DNA of 64,000 nt from Takifugu bimaculatus (taxonomy: Eukaryota > Chordata > Actinopteri > Tetraodontiformes > Tetraodontidae), in assembly GCA_004026145.2 (NCBI GenBank), contig CP034983.1, positions 8,475,088 to 8,539,087 of the forward strand, written 5' to 3'. Under the pieces are notes generated by a model. The model saw only the letters and a program-made list of their open reading frames with translations, was not told where the DNA came from and did no database searches. Below are positions 13,545 through 24,790 of this stretch, piece after piece. Both the position numbers and the translations under genes were made by a program. Numbering within the stretch: the stretch's first letter is position 1; each line of letters begins with the position of its first letter.

Positions 13545-14160
13545 AAGCTTCGGATATACGGTCTAAATTATGGAGCTTAAAAGGGGGTTCTTCCATGTTT
13601 AATGTGCAGCAAAGGAGAGCCAACACATGCACGGTTATGCCGGTTGGTAGGTTTTGTGATGGAGGAACTGAGGGGATAGAAGTCTAATCTATTTTAGAAT
13701 AGGTTGTGTTTTCTGGTGTAGACTTCTACCGCATATTTCCTTCCTTAACTTCTCCCTCTGCGTTGCGCTCCTGCCATGGCCGCCACCCGTCCGCGGGGCT
13801 GCGACCCGGCCGAGGCGCTGAAAGAGAATTCTCAATCTCGCTGAAAGAGACGGCGCTTTTTCATACGACGCAGGTTTCTGGGCCCGAGCTTAGTGAATGC
13901 CAGCTTATTGCCGTGGAAAAGGTCACCGGGCTGCAGGGAGAATAAAGAGCCGCTGCCGAGGACAGTGCTGTGCGAATGTGTAGCCGCTCTTGTGTGTATC
14001 TGTGTATGATGCCGGGGCGCAACCCGAGATAACCACGCTCATATAGGCGCTGCGCCCTGGAGCTGCTGCGTCTGACCGTCTCCCTCCTCCCTTTGTGGTA
14101 TCTGTTACCTTTAGCACTCAGAAACAGAGACAAGGCTTTAAAACGCACCCGCCTCTGCCG

Positions 14161-14360
14161 GGGCAAAATCAATTACCGGAGAGATGAAATTCTCTGATAA
14201 AGTGACCTAATGATAATTGCTGTGAAGCTGCAATGATCCGAGCGGCCCCACAAACCGCTGTCGGCGCGGCGAGGAGAGTATTGACAAGCAAAAGAGCCCG
14301 GCTATCAATGATAATTGTCGGGGTGATTATATGCAGCTACGCACCGCCCGAGGTAAACAT
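14161..14360. promoter_or_regulatory. Candidate conserved non-coding element
   Basis: This non-repetitive block contains TCAATTACC, CTAATGATAATTGC, ATCAATGATAATTG and GTAAACATAAAC. These are closely spaced homeodomain-like and forkhead-like cores, twice with TGATAATTG. It lies 2.2-2.4 kb downstream of the ntng1 first coding exon. The enhancer idea comes from motif density alone and conservation was not tested. Confidence 0.25.
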
Positions 14361-15099
14361 AAACCACTTGGTGAGCAGCGGGGGGTCAGATTTCGCTGGG
14401 CTTGGTGTGAGCTGTGATGAGCAGAGTGCAGCAGAGCAGGAAATGTGGGCGCTCGCCATCGCCTGTTTAAGCGAAGCGCTTCTATCGTGCTAGCAGCTGG
14501 AGACACAAGAGCGACAGCTCGCGCTAATGCAATGAGCGATCCGTCCCGACGTTGGCAGCGACGGCGATGGGAATAAATTTGAAAAAAACTGTCCACAAAT
14601 GGAGCCTTGGACACGGCGAGCGAGGCATCAACAGCCGCTGCGCAGCTAATGCACGCGTCTGGTTCAAATGTGGATCGATACGAGGTCGCGGGGGGGCAGC
14701 GGAGAGGAAACCAGACCGAGATGCCATTTTGACAGCGCTCCCAGACGTGCCATCCCACCCCATCAGCCCTCACCCCTCCGTCTGACTCCCCTTTGCCTTC
14801 AACCAACCTTGGCCGATCGCACGAGTCAGCATTTCTGAGAAGCGCCTGAGAGATGTCGGGCTGAATAATGTGTCCTATGAATAAAACACATTAGCTACAA
14901 AACATGTTGAATTATTCACATTTCGGAGCCTCTATCCTACCCCACACAGGAGATATTAGTTCCTCTGTCCTCTGTATGCTTTGCACACAGTCCTCAGAGT
15001 TTCCGTCTCCCCCGCGTTCGCTCCGTCTCGCTCCCCTCTTGATCACTCGCTCGCTGTCTTTGTCATCTGTATTTTGTTAATCCCTCTCTGTTCCTCTGT

Positions 15100-15480
15100 G
15101 TCGTCTCTCAGCTGACTTAGCGCTGATGGCACTCTGTCTATTTATACTCGTCAACTTACAACTTTTCCTGGAAGATCTCGCTATTTATCAAAAGAGCTCT
15201 CGGAGCTGCGGTTGTTCAGAGAGAATCTTTGATGACTGGGAAATGCGCAACGGCCCAAAATGGATTCATCATTTAGCGTTAATCTGAGGCAACCAGCTGC
15301 GACTTTCAAAGTGAAAAGGACACGGAATAAGTACTTGGGCGGGTTGCTAATTAAATACTTGACCTCATACGCGTGTGATTTTATTTGCAGCCACCCCAGG
15401 AATTAATGATTGTCATGATTGCGGCGGGATGTGGAGAAAGTGCAGTGCTTGAACTTTACAAACGCCACTTTCAACCGAGC
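15100..15480. promoter_or_regulatory. Candidate conserved non-coding element
   Basis: Non-repetitive sequence with ATTTATACTC, TCTATTTATA, GCTAATTAAATAC and GGAATTAATGATTG cores, about 1.1-1.5 kb into the ntng1 intron. First introns of neuronal genes often carry enhancers. The call rests only on composition and motif clustering. Confidence 0.25.
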
Positions 15481-16605
15481 CGTCTGCTTAGCTCACAACA
15501 GACACACACGCGATGCGTAGCGATGCTTACGCTAACTTTAAAGTTCCCAATGCTACAGTATTAACTAGTGATGGAGATGATGTACACGTGTAACAGCAGA
15601 CGACCTCATGGACCAAAGGTTCTGTGTGTTTAAAGTCTGAATCGTATATAATAATGTATTTAGATTTGGAAAAGAAACTAGCCTAGAACTAACGCACAGC
15701 GACATCGTAACTGACTTTTCAATATACTCTCAAGAAGAAGCTTCAAACCTTTGATAACTGCAGAGCAACAGCAGTTTTCTAAGAGTCCAAAAGAGTCCAA
15801 AGTAGCCAAAGGTTGAAGGTCATTTAGGTAAACAACACTGCTGCATAAATCGCATGATTGAGTGTAAAAGGTGGCCCTGGATGGAATCTGTGCTCTAATA
15901 ATGAGCCACTTTTCCACAGATACTGAGCTCAGGACCTAATTGGACTGAAGCCACCACGGTTTGGCCGCGCGAAGCCAAAAGTCTTCCTGGAATGAGTTCC
16001 CACACTTAATAATTAGATAGTTTTAGCTTAATAATAGTTTTCAATGGATTTGACTTGCAGCCAAAGCTCCCCCCCCCTCCCCCCGACCTCCCCCTTTGGT
16101 GGACCAGGACCAGTAACATGAGAATAACTGAAACGGAGCTTTAAATGCGGCGCTCCAAACACGTTCACTCCTCCGGAGAACATGACTAATCCACATTGAT
16201 CCGACTGGAAACGTAAACCTCGGGTCACAGGCGTTTTCCTCCAGTTTGACTCACAATTCGCCGCCTCCTGTGCGATAAGTGAGGTCACGTGACCCCGAAG
16301 GCTGAAGGCAAATTTAAAAAGCTGGATGATTTGAAAGAGAAAAGCAGGATCTTGCTCATGAAACCGGACTGAAGTGGAAAGCTTCGCACTGTGAATAACA
16401 ATGGCGGGATTACTTTTCACCTGACTTTTATTTTAAGAGTTTGAGTCTCTTTTTTCCACAACAGGAGCTCTGACCCAAATGGACTCCGAGCTTTTCAGGG
16501 GCCCGGCTGTGGAAAAAACCTTCCAAAGAAATGAGGATGTTTGAGTTCTGCAGGTGAAACCGACGTGTGTGGAAATGTGTGTGTTTTCATCACTCTGGAA
16601 CTCAC

Positions 16606-16854
16606 CAGGGCGCAGTACGTCTCCGGAGGGTCTCCGCAGGTGATGTTTGGGGGATCCAGGGTGACCTTCAGGTACTGGGTCATGTCTGCTGCCTCTGGCT
16701 GGCAGGCCATGTAGTCCCAAGTGAGGCCTTCGTCAGAGTAAACCTGGGACTTGCAGACGTCGTAGTGGCCCCACGCCGCTGGATAGTGCTGCATGGCTGC
16801 CTGGCACAGACCGGCCCACAGCGCCTGCAGCATCAGCACCAGATGGAGACGCAT
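16606..16854 (-). CDS. ntng1: Netrin-G1, first coding exon (signal peptide and start of LamNT domain)
   Basis: This 83-codon exon encodes the start of netrin-G1, a GPI-anchored netrin relative that binds NGL-1 (LRRC4C) and organises axons and synapses. Residues 1-20 form a hydrophobic signal peptide beginning MRLHLVLMLQALW, with likely cleavage near CQA. The mature part holds YPAAWGHYDVCK, WDYMACQPE, and CGDPPETYCAL, all typical of the netrin-G LamNT N-terminus. The start is the first in-frame ATG, with G at -3, and its position matches the length of mammalian NTNG1. The exon ends CTG followed by GTGAGT, phase 0. A pyrimidine-rich TTTCCTCCCTCCAG acceptor ends at 16,932, so the whole exon may be 16,606-16,931. 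Paralogue ntng2 is less likely because prmt6 is the upstream neighbour. Whether it is a teleost a or b copy cannot be told. Confidence 0.9.
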
Positions 16855-17198
16855 GACTGCTCCTCTCTGCTCCTTCTCCAGGAGACGCGGGGTAAAAGAT
16901 CTCTCTTGTCCTTCCACCTGATGCAACTCAGCTGGAGGGAGGAAACATGCCAGACGAGAAGGCTCCTGGGTTTATTGTCTCTGCGTAGCAGGTGAGCGGC
17001 GCTGAGGGCGACTCTGGACCATCCACAAGACCACCAGAGAGGAGCGAGGGAGGGAGGAGGTGGAGGAGGAGGGGGGAGGCAATGAGAAGACGGCCCTCTG
17101 ACACGCTGATAGCACGAAGACTGACGGGTCTCAGCTTGCCTGACTGTCAATCATGGCGAGCTTCATGGGTGGGCGTATCTGGCCCTGGCGAATGAATA

Positions 17199-17285
17199 GA
17201 GAGAGGGGGGGGGGCGAGAGGGGGAGAGGGGGGAGGGGGAAAGACAGAGAGGGGAGAGAGAGATGGGGGGAGAGGGGGGAGAGGT
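17199..17285. repeat. G-rich homopurine tract
   Basis: The plus strand is almost pure G and A, with many runs of four to ten G. It begins 345 bp upstream of the ntng1 start codon in the sense of that gene. Such tracts can form triplex or G-quadruplex structures. On the ntng1 sense strand it is C/T-rich. Confidence 0.85.
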
Positions 17286-17370
17286 GTGAATAAGCAGTCC
17301 AGCACAGAGGATCTACACATGAGAACTTGGCTGGATGCATCACACGGCTGCTCAATGCCCACCTGCCTGC

Positions 17371-18102
17371 ACATCCATCCACCACTCCATCCATCCACCC
17401 CAGTCCATCACCCATCCTCCACCATCCATCCATCCATCCATCCATCATCCATCCACCACCGCATCCATCCATCCACCACCTCACCATCCATCCACCCCCC
17501 ATCCTCACCATCCATCATCATCCATCCATCCATCCATCCACCCGTCTGTCCATCCATCCATCCATCCACCATCCCATCCATCCATCCATCCATCCATCCA
17601 CCATCCATCCATCCACCGATCCACCCATCCATCCATCCATCCATCCATCCATCCATCCATCCACTCATCCATCCATCCATCCATCCATCCATCCACCCAC
17701 CCACCGATCCACCATCCACCCATCCATCCACCCACCCATCCATCCATCCACCCATCCATCCACCCACCCACCCACCCATCCATCCATCCATCCACCCACC
17801 ATCCATCCGTCCGTCCGTCCGTCCGTCCGTCCGTCCATCCATCCATCCACCACCCACCCACCCACCCTTCCATCCATCCATCCATCCATCCATCCATCCA
17901 TCCATCCATCCACCACCCGTCATCCATCCATCCATCCCCATCCACCCACCCACCCTTCTATCATCCATCCATCCATCCATCCATCCACCCACCCACCCAC
18001 CCATCCATCCATCCATCCACCCACCCATCCATCCATCCACTCATCCATCCATCCATCCATCCACCCACCCTTCCATCCATCCATCCATCCATCCATCCAT
18101 AC
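17371..18102. repeat. (TCCA)n tetranucleotide array with TCCG and CACC variants
   Basis: About 730 bp of CATC/CACC units on the plus strand, with an inner block of consecutive TCCG units near 17,808-17,834. The units stay open in several frames on both strands, giving artefact frames of 200-300 codons rich in Ile-His-Pro-Ser or Trp-Met-Asp-Gly. None is a gene. It lies 0.5-1.25 kb upstream of the ntng1 coding exon. Confidence 0.95.
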
Positions 18103-20274
18103 CTTCACCCCTGTTTGTGCCTATTATTTGTTCTGCTTCTTGAGAAAGAAAAGTCTGATTTTTCCATCTGTTTTACCAGGTTCTTCGATTTTTCCTATCT
18201 TTTATTGTCAAATTGACCTTTAGTGGTCTTTCAAATTCAGCTATGAAAGCCAGCGTGCACCTTGATGTGTGTGCAGCCAGAAACGCAGCAGGAACCTGGT
18301 TACCCGCACCAGAGAGCTGAAGCCTGTGAAGGCTTCCAGACGCAGCCGGGCTGCGGCTTAAGCCCACCAGGGTCGGATGAAAGCAGCGACGGAGCAGCGC
18401 TGTGCGTCAGAGCTATAAAATCTGAGTTCTGACAAGAAACCAGCACAAATGAGGTGACTTTGAATGTTTGACCTGCATGTAAACCACGACAATCTGCAGG
18501 AAGGGAAACCCAAGCCTGGAAACAAACAGTGGGGTCAGAAGCAGAGACTCGGCAGCGTCCTATACAGAGAAGTAAAACGCACATGAAGGGAAAACAAGGT
18601 CCTTTGATGCTGCGGTAAACAGAACCATAAACAGAAAGCTGTTGAAAAACACGACATCCCGAGATGAAAAATCTCCCTGATTATTGGTCCAGCAGCGTTT
18701 AAGAAGCTGCCCTTAAGGCAAATGGAGAAAAACACAGAGTTCAAGTATAAATATCCATCCTTTCAGAAGGAATACGCCCAACCTTCCGATGCACATGATA
18801 GATCGCGAGGAGGGGGTGTCGGGATAGGCGAGGGCGGGGGAGGGAGGTTGGAGTGAGAAGGAAATGAAACACCTTAAATGTAAAATGGAAGAATGTCAGT
18901 GGGGGTGATGTCAGCAGGTGAGGGAGCAGCTAATTATCCAGAGAAACTCTTGGCACCGAGCTCCCTGTTCTCATTAAGAGACATAATATTAGCACGTTAA
19001 GGAGGAGACTAAAGAGGTGGCCAAAATGTCTCCCCATGTGTGCCCGTTTGTGTGGAAGCTCCGGATGAAGAAGGTTCAACTCCTGGCTAATGAGACAACA
19101 AGCGATGCTGCGGCTCTGCTAACAAGCTATCGAGATCACAAAAGCGGGGTCGTTATAAGCCCGCCGTCCTGGACTCAGCGGTCCCTTCCGCTCATTACTC
19201 CTCCCTGCTCCATCACCCCGAGGAGACGGGCTGAGGGCGAGGAAGAGGGGAGCGGCGGGAGGGAGCGCGCATGTGCATTTTAACTAAGGGAAGCTTTATG
19301 GCAGCGCGAGTGCCGTCCTCCCACCATCGATCAGGGTCCGAGGACGGCGGACGAGGCGCCCGCAGGAAGTCGGAAATTCTTCAGGATTTAGTGCAGCGCC
19401 AGCACCGCCTTACAGGAAGAGTGCTGGGAGGGGGGGCTGCTGGGAAAAGGTGATATTTTTAAGGTGCAACCAGAATAAAAGTCCAACTAGAGTGCAGGAA
19501 ACCTTACAAACGCTTTATTAATTAGCCTTGAAAAAAGGGATGACTCAAGATTCACCCATTAAATTAGCAAAAAGCGAGACTTCTTGCTTCTAACAGCACG
19601 TCCAGAGGTGAAAATAAACATGTTCTCAGAAGGTTTGGCCAGCGCGCGCTTGCGGAAGCCTCGGGTTCGATTCTATCGCCTGGCAACCACAGATTGGTCC
19701 GTGCGGATCTCGAAAATGACTCACACTGAAAAGGTTTTAAATGAAAAAAAAAAATCTGTTTTCAGCTTGAAATTGTCCGATTTAAAAGCAGCGAAGAATC
19801 CAGGTCAAACCGGTTTCGCCGGGAGCGAACTGCGACCTGACCGCGGCGACCGGCGGGGCTGCGAGGCCGATTTTATTTCCTTACAGCCAGACGCATGAAT
19901 TTTTCACGTCGCCCAGTCAATCCAGCGGAGACTCCTGTTGGCTGGCGAGTTCATCACACCCGCCCAAACACACCACCCTTGCACCTGAGCGCTCGCCTCG
20001 TCCACGGAGACCACGGTGTCTCCTTCCATTTCATCCCCGGGGCCACTCGAGCGTCACTGAGTGTTCCTCCAAACCGCCGGGGAAATATTACCGCAGCCAC
20101 TTTCCCTCCCGCAGTCCTGCAGGGAAGCACTTTAAATCATGCATGACATCAAACCAACAAACCGAGTCGCTTCCAATCTGCACTTTTTGTCGCACCACTA
20201 TTGTCCCGAAATCTCAAATTACGCCAATTATTTCCCCACCTTGAGTACCATCTGAGAGCTGAGCAGCATTGTGG

Positions 20275-20288
20275 CCCACAGGGGGCAG
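20275..20288 (+). promoter_or_regulatory. CTCF-like motif
   Basis: CCCACAGGGGGCAG matches about 12 of 14 positions of the vertebrate CTCF core, including AGGGGGC. Forward orientation. Chance matches of this quality occur, so confidence is low. Confidence 0.3.
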
Positions 20289-22259
20289 CACTCAAACGTC
20301 GTCGTATCGTTAAACAACTTTGCTAACATTAAAAACAAATATTTCCATTTCAGGTCTACATACGATGTCCTCTGCCTGCAGAAAGGTGGAATAATTATGA
20401 GCACGCCGCTGAGCTAGATCCTCCCTTTTCATTTTTAATTTCACGCATTTGATGCACTTTCAAGGGCGATTTCTGACCCAGCTTATGTCCTGTCTCTACC
20501 TACTTTCATCTTCTCCGATGCTGCCTGCTTCTTATTCCCCACCAGTGTCTCGGTGAGAGGGAAGCGAGGCTGCGGGAGAAAGAAGGGCGGAAAGACAGGC
20601 GGAAACCGATGAAAGACGGATAAAGATAGAAGCTGGATCGGTTTCAGAAAGAAAAAAAAAACACGACCAGATTTGTCTGCCTGCTTTTCCACTAACCGCT
20701 AATCTTTCCTGCTAACAACCTGCCAATAAGGCCTCTGTCCTCAGGAATAAAGGCAAATATGACAGCCGGCTTTAGAGCACAGCAGCGTTGAGGCCCGCGA
20801 AGCTTCCCTGGGGTTCTCCTCAGTCGCTCCATCACGTCGCTATTCCACACTTCTTAAAATGTCACCTCCTTCAATCAGCAGGCTCATATGATCTCTTAAT
20901 AAGGACCGCAGGAAGCTAACGGGCGGAGCGCAGCCTGCTGCTAGCGCTGGGCGTGCTCAGATGGCGCGGAGCCGCGGCTCTGCTCCCTCACAAACAGCGT
21001 TTCAGCTAACACAACCTCAGCTTGTTTGGGGGCTTGTTTTTCCACCGCAGATGTGATAAATTATTACCAATATGTGAAACTTTAGCACCGCTCCGCTACG
21101 AAAACAGCAGATTTTCACCCAACCCCACTGGTTAAAATTCTTCCACGGTTTAAAAAGACTGAAATGAAAAATCTGCATTCGGAAATGAAACACAGCCTAT
21201 CTAACGTTTACAGTTACGGTCGTTGCCTTTTTGCTCGTGTTTCGTTACCAAATATTCTCTGTCTGACTGTTGCATTTAGTGACTTTGTTGCTATATTTAC
21301 CTCAGTGCTGACAGGAATATCTTTTTAAAGAAGCCTTTGATTATTTTTTTTTAAGTGGGTTTCCTTTTCGAATGCAAAATATGTTCAGTGTTACTTATTT
21401 AGCATTTCCTGTGGCACCTTCTTACATTAAAGTGTTGGTGCTTTAGTATTTGATCCGGTTTTTGTGGTGATAATAAGAAAAAGACAAAAGGCTGAATCTT
21501 TGGCTGAATACCACTGCAGCCTCTTTTCAAAGCGTGCACGGAGCAGCCGGGGTCAGGCCTCCGAAGGCCCCTCCGTTCCCATCCACCCTACATCTTCTCT
21601 GATGCTCCCCGACTCCCCCCTCGCCTCCTCCTGCAGCACCCCGAGCTGCCGAAGCTGCCACGCGCTCTCCGCCTGTGTGTGTGCGCGCGTGCGTGTGTGA
21701 GCAGCACTTTTGACAGGGTGGCTGTGGTGCTGCTGCCCCGAGACGCGCTGAAACCCCTCAGGCGTCAGCCCTTCCAGAGCCACACGCACAGCGGTGCGCA
21801 GGAGAGCCCAGCGAGACAGTGAGTTCCGGCGGCCCTGCCTCTCTGCCTGACTCACCGTGCGGCACCTTATGCATTATTGAAGACACTTTTCCTAAAAGGC
21901 TGCTGGCACATTATTCTCAAACACAGCGATGTGCCTCCATACTCAAAATGTCCACTTTGCCTCTGAAGAATGTGCTCAGGTAGCTCACAGCGCGCGGCGT
22001 GACCGCGGAATTCTTATTTGGAGTGAAGAAAACAACTTTTACGCAGAGCAAACCCAGAAATGGGCGGATTTGGCGCGTTTGGCTCGATGATAATCTCCCT
22101 AAATGAACGAGCTACATGATGATATCACATCCCTATTAAGACTCAAAAGCCCTCAAATAAAGTTGGAATGAAAAACAAGCCAATCTAACACGAGTGACGT
22201 CTCAAGACGGTCGGCCGTGGCGGGAGGACGCGAGTCCATTTTGGCGTGATGGACACCAG

Positions 22260-22273
22260 CAACCAGAGGGCGC
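22260..22273 (+). promoter_or_regulatory. CTCF-like motif (strong match)
   Basis: CAACCAGAGGGCGC matches 13 of 14 core positions of the CTCF consensus, in forward orientation, at the left edge of the CpG-rich zone proposed as the ntng1 promoter region. Confidence 0.45.
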
Positions 22274-22479
22274 CGTTTAAAAAAAACTGTAAATTTTGGT
22301 CATTAGATATGTGGAAACGGAGGTTTTATCTCTACGCAGGAGGAGGAAAACAATGTCTGTTCAGATGTGGAGATTCTTGGAACTCAAGAGAACTTGAGAG
22401 TAGATTTGAAGGCAGCAAAGTTTAACACGCAGGTGAATTTTCCAGGCAAAAGGAAGGACTTACGTCTCTGGGTCGCCCC

Positions 22480-23320
22480 CCCAGGGTGAAGCCAGGTCCC
22501 CGCTTCTCTTTGTGCCGTTCAACAAGTTCAGAGGAGCGGAGCGAGGACGGAGGGTCTTTCAGGTGTGCTCTTTAACGGCAATGTGATGAGTACGCACGTC
22601 AGTCTCCGAGGAATCGCGGCGCGCACCATCTCCCACTTGTCTTTTTTGGTGGGGAGAGGAGGGAAACACTCGAGGAGGATTTTCCTGTCACTTCAGAACA
22701 AATGAGTGATCGTCGTCCCGGGGACTCGATCAGCGCCGCGTCTGGTGCAAACGGGAGGTTTTCTGACCAGCAACTCCGGCGCCACAGTGTCCATCATGTT
22801 ACCTGGTGTCAATCTGTCACGGCGTCCGCGTGCGCAACGGTGGCCCCAGAGAAGGGAGCAAAGAGAGTCGTGCGACAGGAACTTTGAACCGCTGACGCGC
22901 GTCCTCGCCGCTTCCAGCCCCCTCGTTTGCCCACACTTCTTCCAAGTCTCGTCGACGCTCCGAGGCTTATCCGACCGTTCAGGTTCCCGGCTCTCACGCG
23001 CACACGTACACAATTAGACTCTTGATATCCGCCCGTATCAACCCGATCTTCTCCGGAACTGTTTTGCTCCGGCACCGACCGCTCAGGCGGAGATAACCGG
23101 GAGGATAACGCAGCCTCCATCCGACGAGACGCACGCGGGGCTGGCTACACCCCAATTGTTTCTGTGCGCGACGCCTGCACGCATCTCGCCTCCAAACACC
23201 CCCACCCCTACACATGAACACACGCGCGCCTCGTCCGCTTTCGGGGCCCCGTTGAAACTCACACGGGAGGAGGATCAACTGGAGTTGAGCCCGATCCCAC
23301 TGCGCGCAGTTGTAGTTTCA
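22480..23320. promoter_or_regulatory. CpG-rich block, candidate promoter island
   Basis: CpG dinucleotides are much denser than in the surrounding A/T-rich sequence, with many GCGC, CGCG and TCCG words. It lies 5.6-6.5 kb upstream of the ntng1 start codon. Human NTNG1 starts from an untranslated first exon, so a promoter in this zone is plausible. No TATA box or protein-coding frame was found. Confidence 0.4.
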
Positions 23321-23419
23321 CTGGCGAAACTGGAGACCACACCTGTAATCCACTGGTTAATTATTTGTAGACTCTCAGGCATGTTGTAAAATATTGAAAG
23401 GGGGGGAAGAATGATCGTG

Positions 23420-23760
23420 GATTTTATTTATTCCTACTCCAACAGTCCCCACCTAGCACACCGGAATAATGCGTAATTGTTCCAGAAAGGCGGCGATCTC
23501 TTGGGATCTGATGCGGGCCAGGGCACTTTCGCTCCTCACTCAGAATATAATATTCACCCCAGAAGAGGAGTGGCAGAGGCATTAGAAGAAGACCAATTAT
23601 CCTCCGACCATGGATAATCGCCCGAGAAATTAGAGGAGAAAACAGAACAAATCGGTCTTGCATTGATTAGAAATCCACATCAGCCTTTTTATACTATGGA
23701 ACGAAACTGTGATGTGGGCAGAGCGCGCCGCGCATCCTCCTAATTGATTATGGTGAGGTG
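23420..23760. promoter_or_regulatory. Candidate conserved non-coding element
   Basis: Non-repetitive block with GCGTAATTG, CCAATTATCC, TGGATAATCG, GAAATTAGAG, TGCATTGATTAG and CTAATTGATTATGG, a dense set of homeodomain-like sites lying between the two CpG-rich blocks. It may be part of an ntng1 promoter or enhancer region. Conservation was not tested. Confidence 0.3.
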
Positions 23761-24289
23761 AGATAGAAGGAGTCGGGTCATAGGACTCAGCGCGCACGTT
23801 TACCTCGCAGCGCGCTTTAACAAGCCTCCATGCGGCTCCCTGGAACCTCCAGAGCCCACGCGGGCCTTTCTCACCCCCCAGGAGAAGAGTTTAAAATGCT
23901 TTTCTCACATTTGAGAGCCAAACATTTGATAAAAGTGACTTTCAAATATGAGGAAAATTCCAAGAAGCAATGAAATAAACAATTCCACGGCGCGGCATAC
24001 AGCGTTAAAACGATTCATTCATTCCTGATACGATCTACTGATGATCTGATGGATCCCAGCATTCACCGTCGCGTCCTGCTCTGTGCGCCCAGCGCGCGTC
24101 CATGTGTCCTTTACACCGTAGAAGCAGTTTACAGTCAAACTCAAGAGTTATTTCTCGTTTGATTGCATCTTTTAGTCGGACTGAATCATTCTCCGCTTCG
24201 GTTTCATTTATTTACCTGATCCAAACAGTCCCCGTGGACCAGCTCCACTAAACAAGATCAATTAAAAGAAATCATATGCTCCATATAAT

Positions 24290-24790
24290 CATGCCTTCTC
24301 TAATCACGACCCGCGTCTGGCCACCCGCTCCGTGCGCGTATGTAGACCTCAAAAGTTTACGCGCTCCGGAGCGCCGCCGCGGATTGAGGCAGTTTAACCA
24401 AATCACCGCGGTGGGCTTCTCACCTGGGTCCTCAGCGCTTCATACCGTCGATGACAGCCGTTCATGCCTTCAGCCAAATAAATCCCCCCTTGACACAGGA
24501 CACCTCAGCGCGGTGCAGGAACGGCGCAGCCGCCATCGAGACGCGAGCAGCTCGTCTCCCACCACTCGTGGGGAATGTGGAAGAGCTCTGGCGACCAGCC
24601 GACGTCAGCAGCCGCACAAGTGGACGCGGAAGCTCCGCGAAGTCGAAATAAAATGAAGAAGAGGGGGGGAAAAGTTGAAAAGAAATTAGGTTCCAGGTGA
24701 ATCCTTCTGAGGAGCCGCGGTGACGGCGGAGTGAGGCTCGCAGAGCGCAGACACAATGAGGCGGCGAGCGGTTGACAACTGACTTTCACC
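24290..24790 (-). promoter_or_regulatory. CpG-rich block with candidate untranslated first exon of ntng1
   Basis: This GC-rich block ends on its ntng1-sense side in a good splice donor: minus-strand CCCAG then GTGAGA, exon end at 24,424. Sequence from about 24,790 to 24,424 could be a 5' untranslated exon. Joined to the CAG acceptor at 16,932, it would leave a 7.5-kb intron, as expected for a netrin-G gene with an untranslated exon 1. A second possible donor (ACG then GTGAGT) ends at 21,856. The assignment is inference and no transcript evidence was available. Confidence 0.3.

Larger units (their letters stand above)
1..16605 (-). other. ntng1: ntng1 first coding-region intron (partial, leaves the window)
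   Basis: This stretch follows the GTGAGT donor of the ntng1 signal-peptide exon on the minus strand, so it is read as intron. The next netrin-G exon should encode the rest of the LamNT domain, starting near a GNPYMC-like segment in mammals. I looked for it in the translated frames and did not see it, so the intron probably exceeds 16.6 kb. It contains dinucleotide repeats, an L2-type LINE remnant and a few AT-rich blocks with homeodomain-like TAAT cores. No other gene is recognisable. The open frames of 60-160 codons here have no family motifs and are judged to be chance. Confidence 0.6.
18103..22450. other. Non-coding interval between prmt6 and ntng1
   Basis: No gene or clear mobile element is recognised here. 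If ntng1 has an untranslated first exon further right, this is its 5' intron. It contains CpG-richer patches near 19.1-19.45 kb and two CTCF-like motifs, annotated separately. Confidence 0.5.

Noticed and set aside
14327..14806. 159-codon minus-strand frame in the ntng1 intron
   Set aside because: It shows no LamNT or EGF-like cysteine pattern expected of a netrin-G exon and no other domain.
16495..16926. Longer ntng1 frame beginning 24 codons upstream
   Set aside because: The upstream codon is TTG, not ATG, and the extension would bury the signal peptide. The right end also runs past the GTGAGT donor.
17286..18223. Five to seven long frames of 140-298 codons rich in His-Pro-Ser-Ile or Trp-Met-Asp-Gly
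   Set aside because: They are translations of the TCCA tetranucleotide array, open in many frames because the repeat contains no stop.
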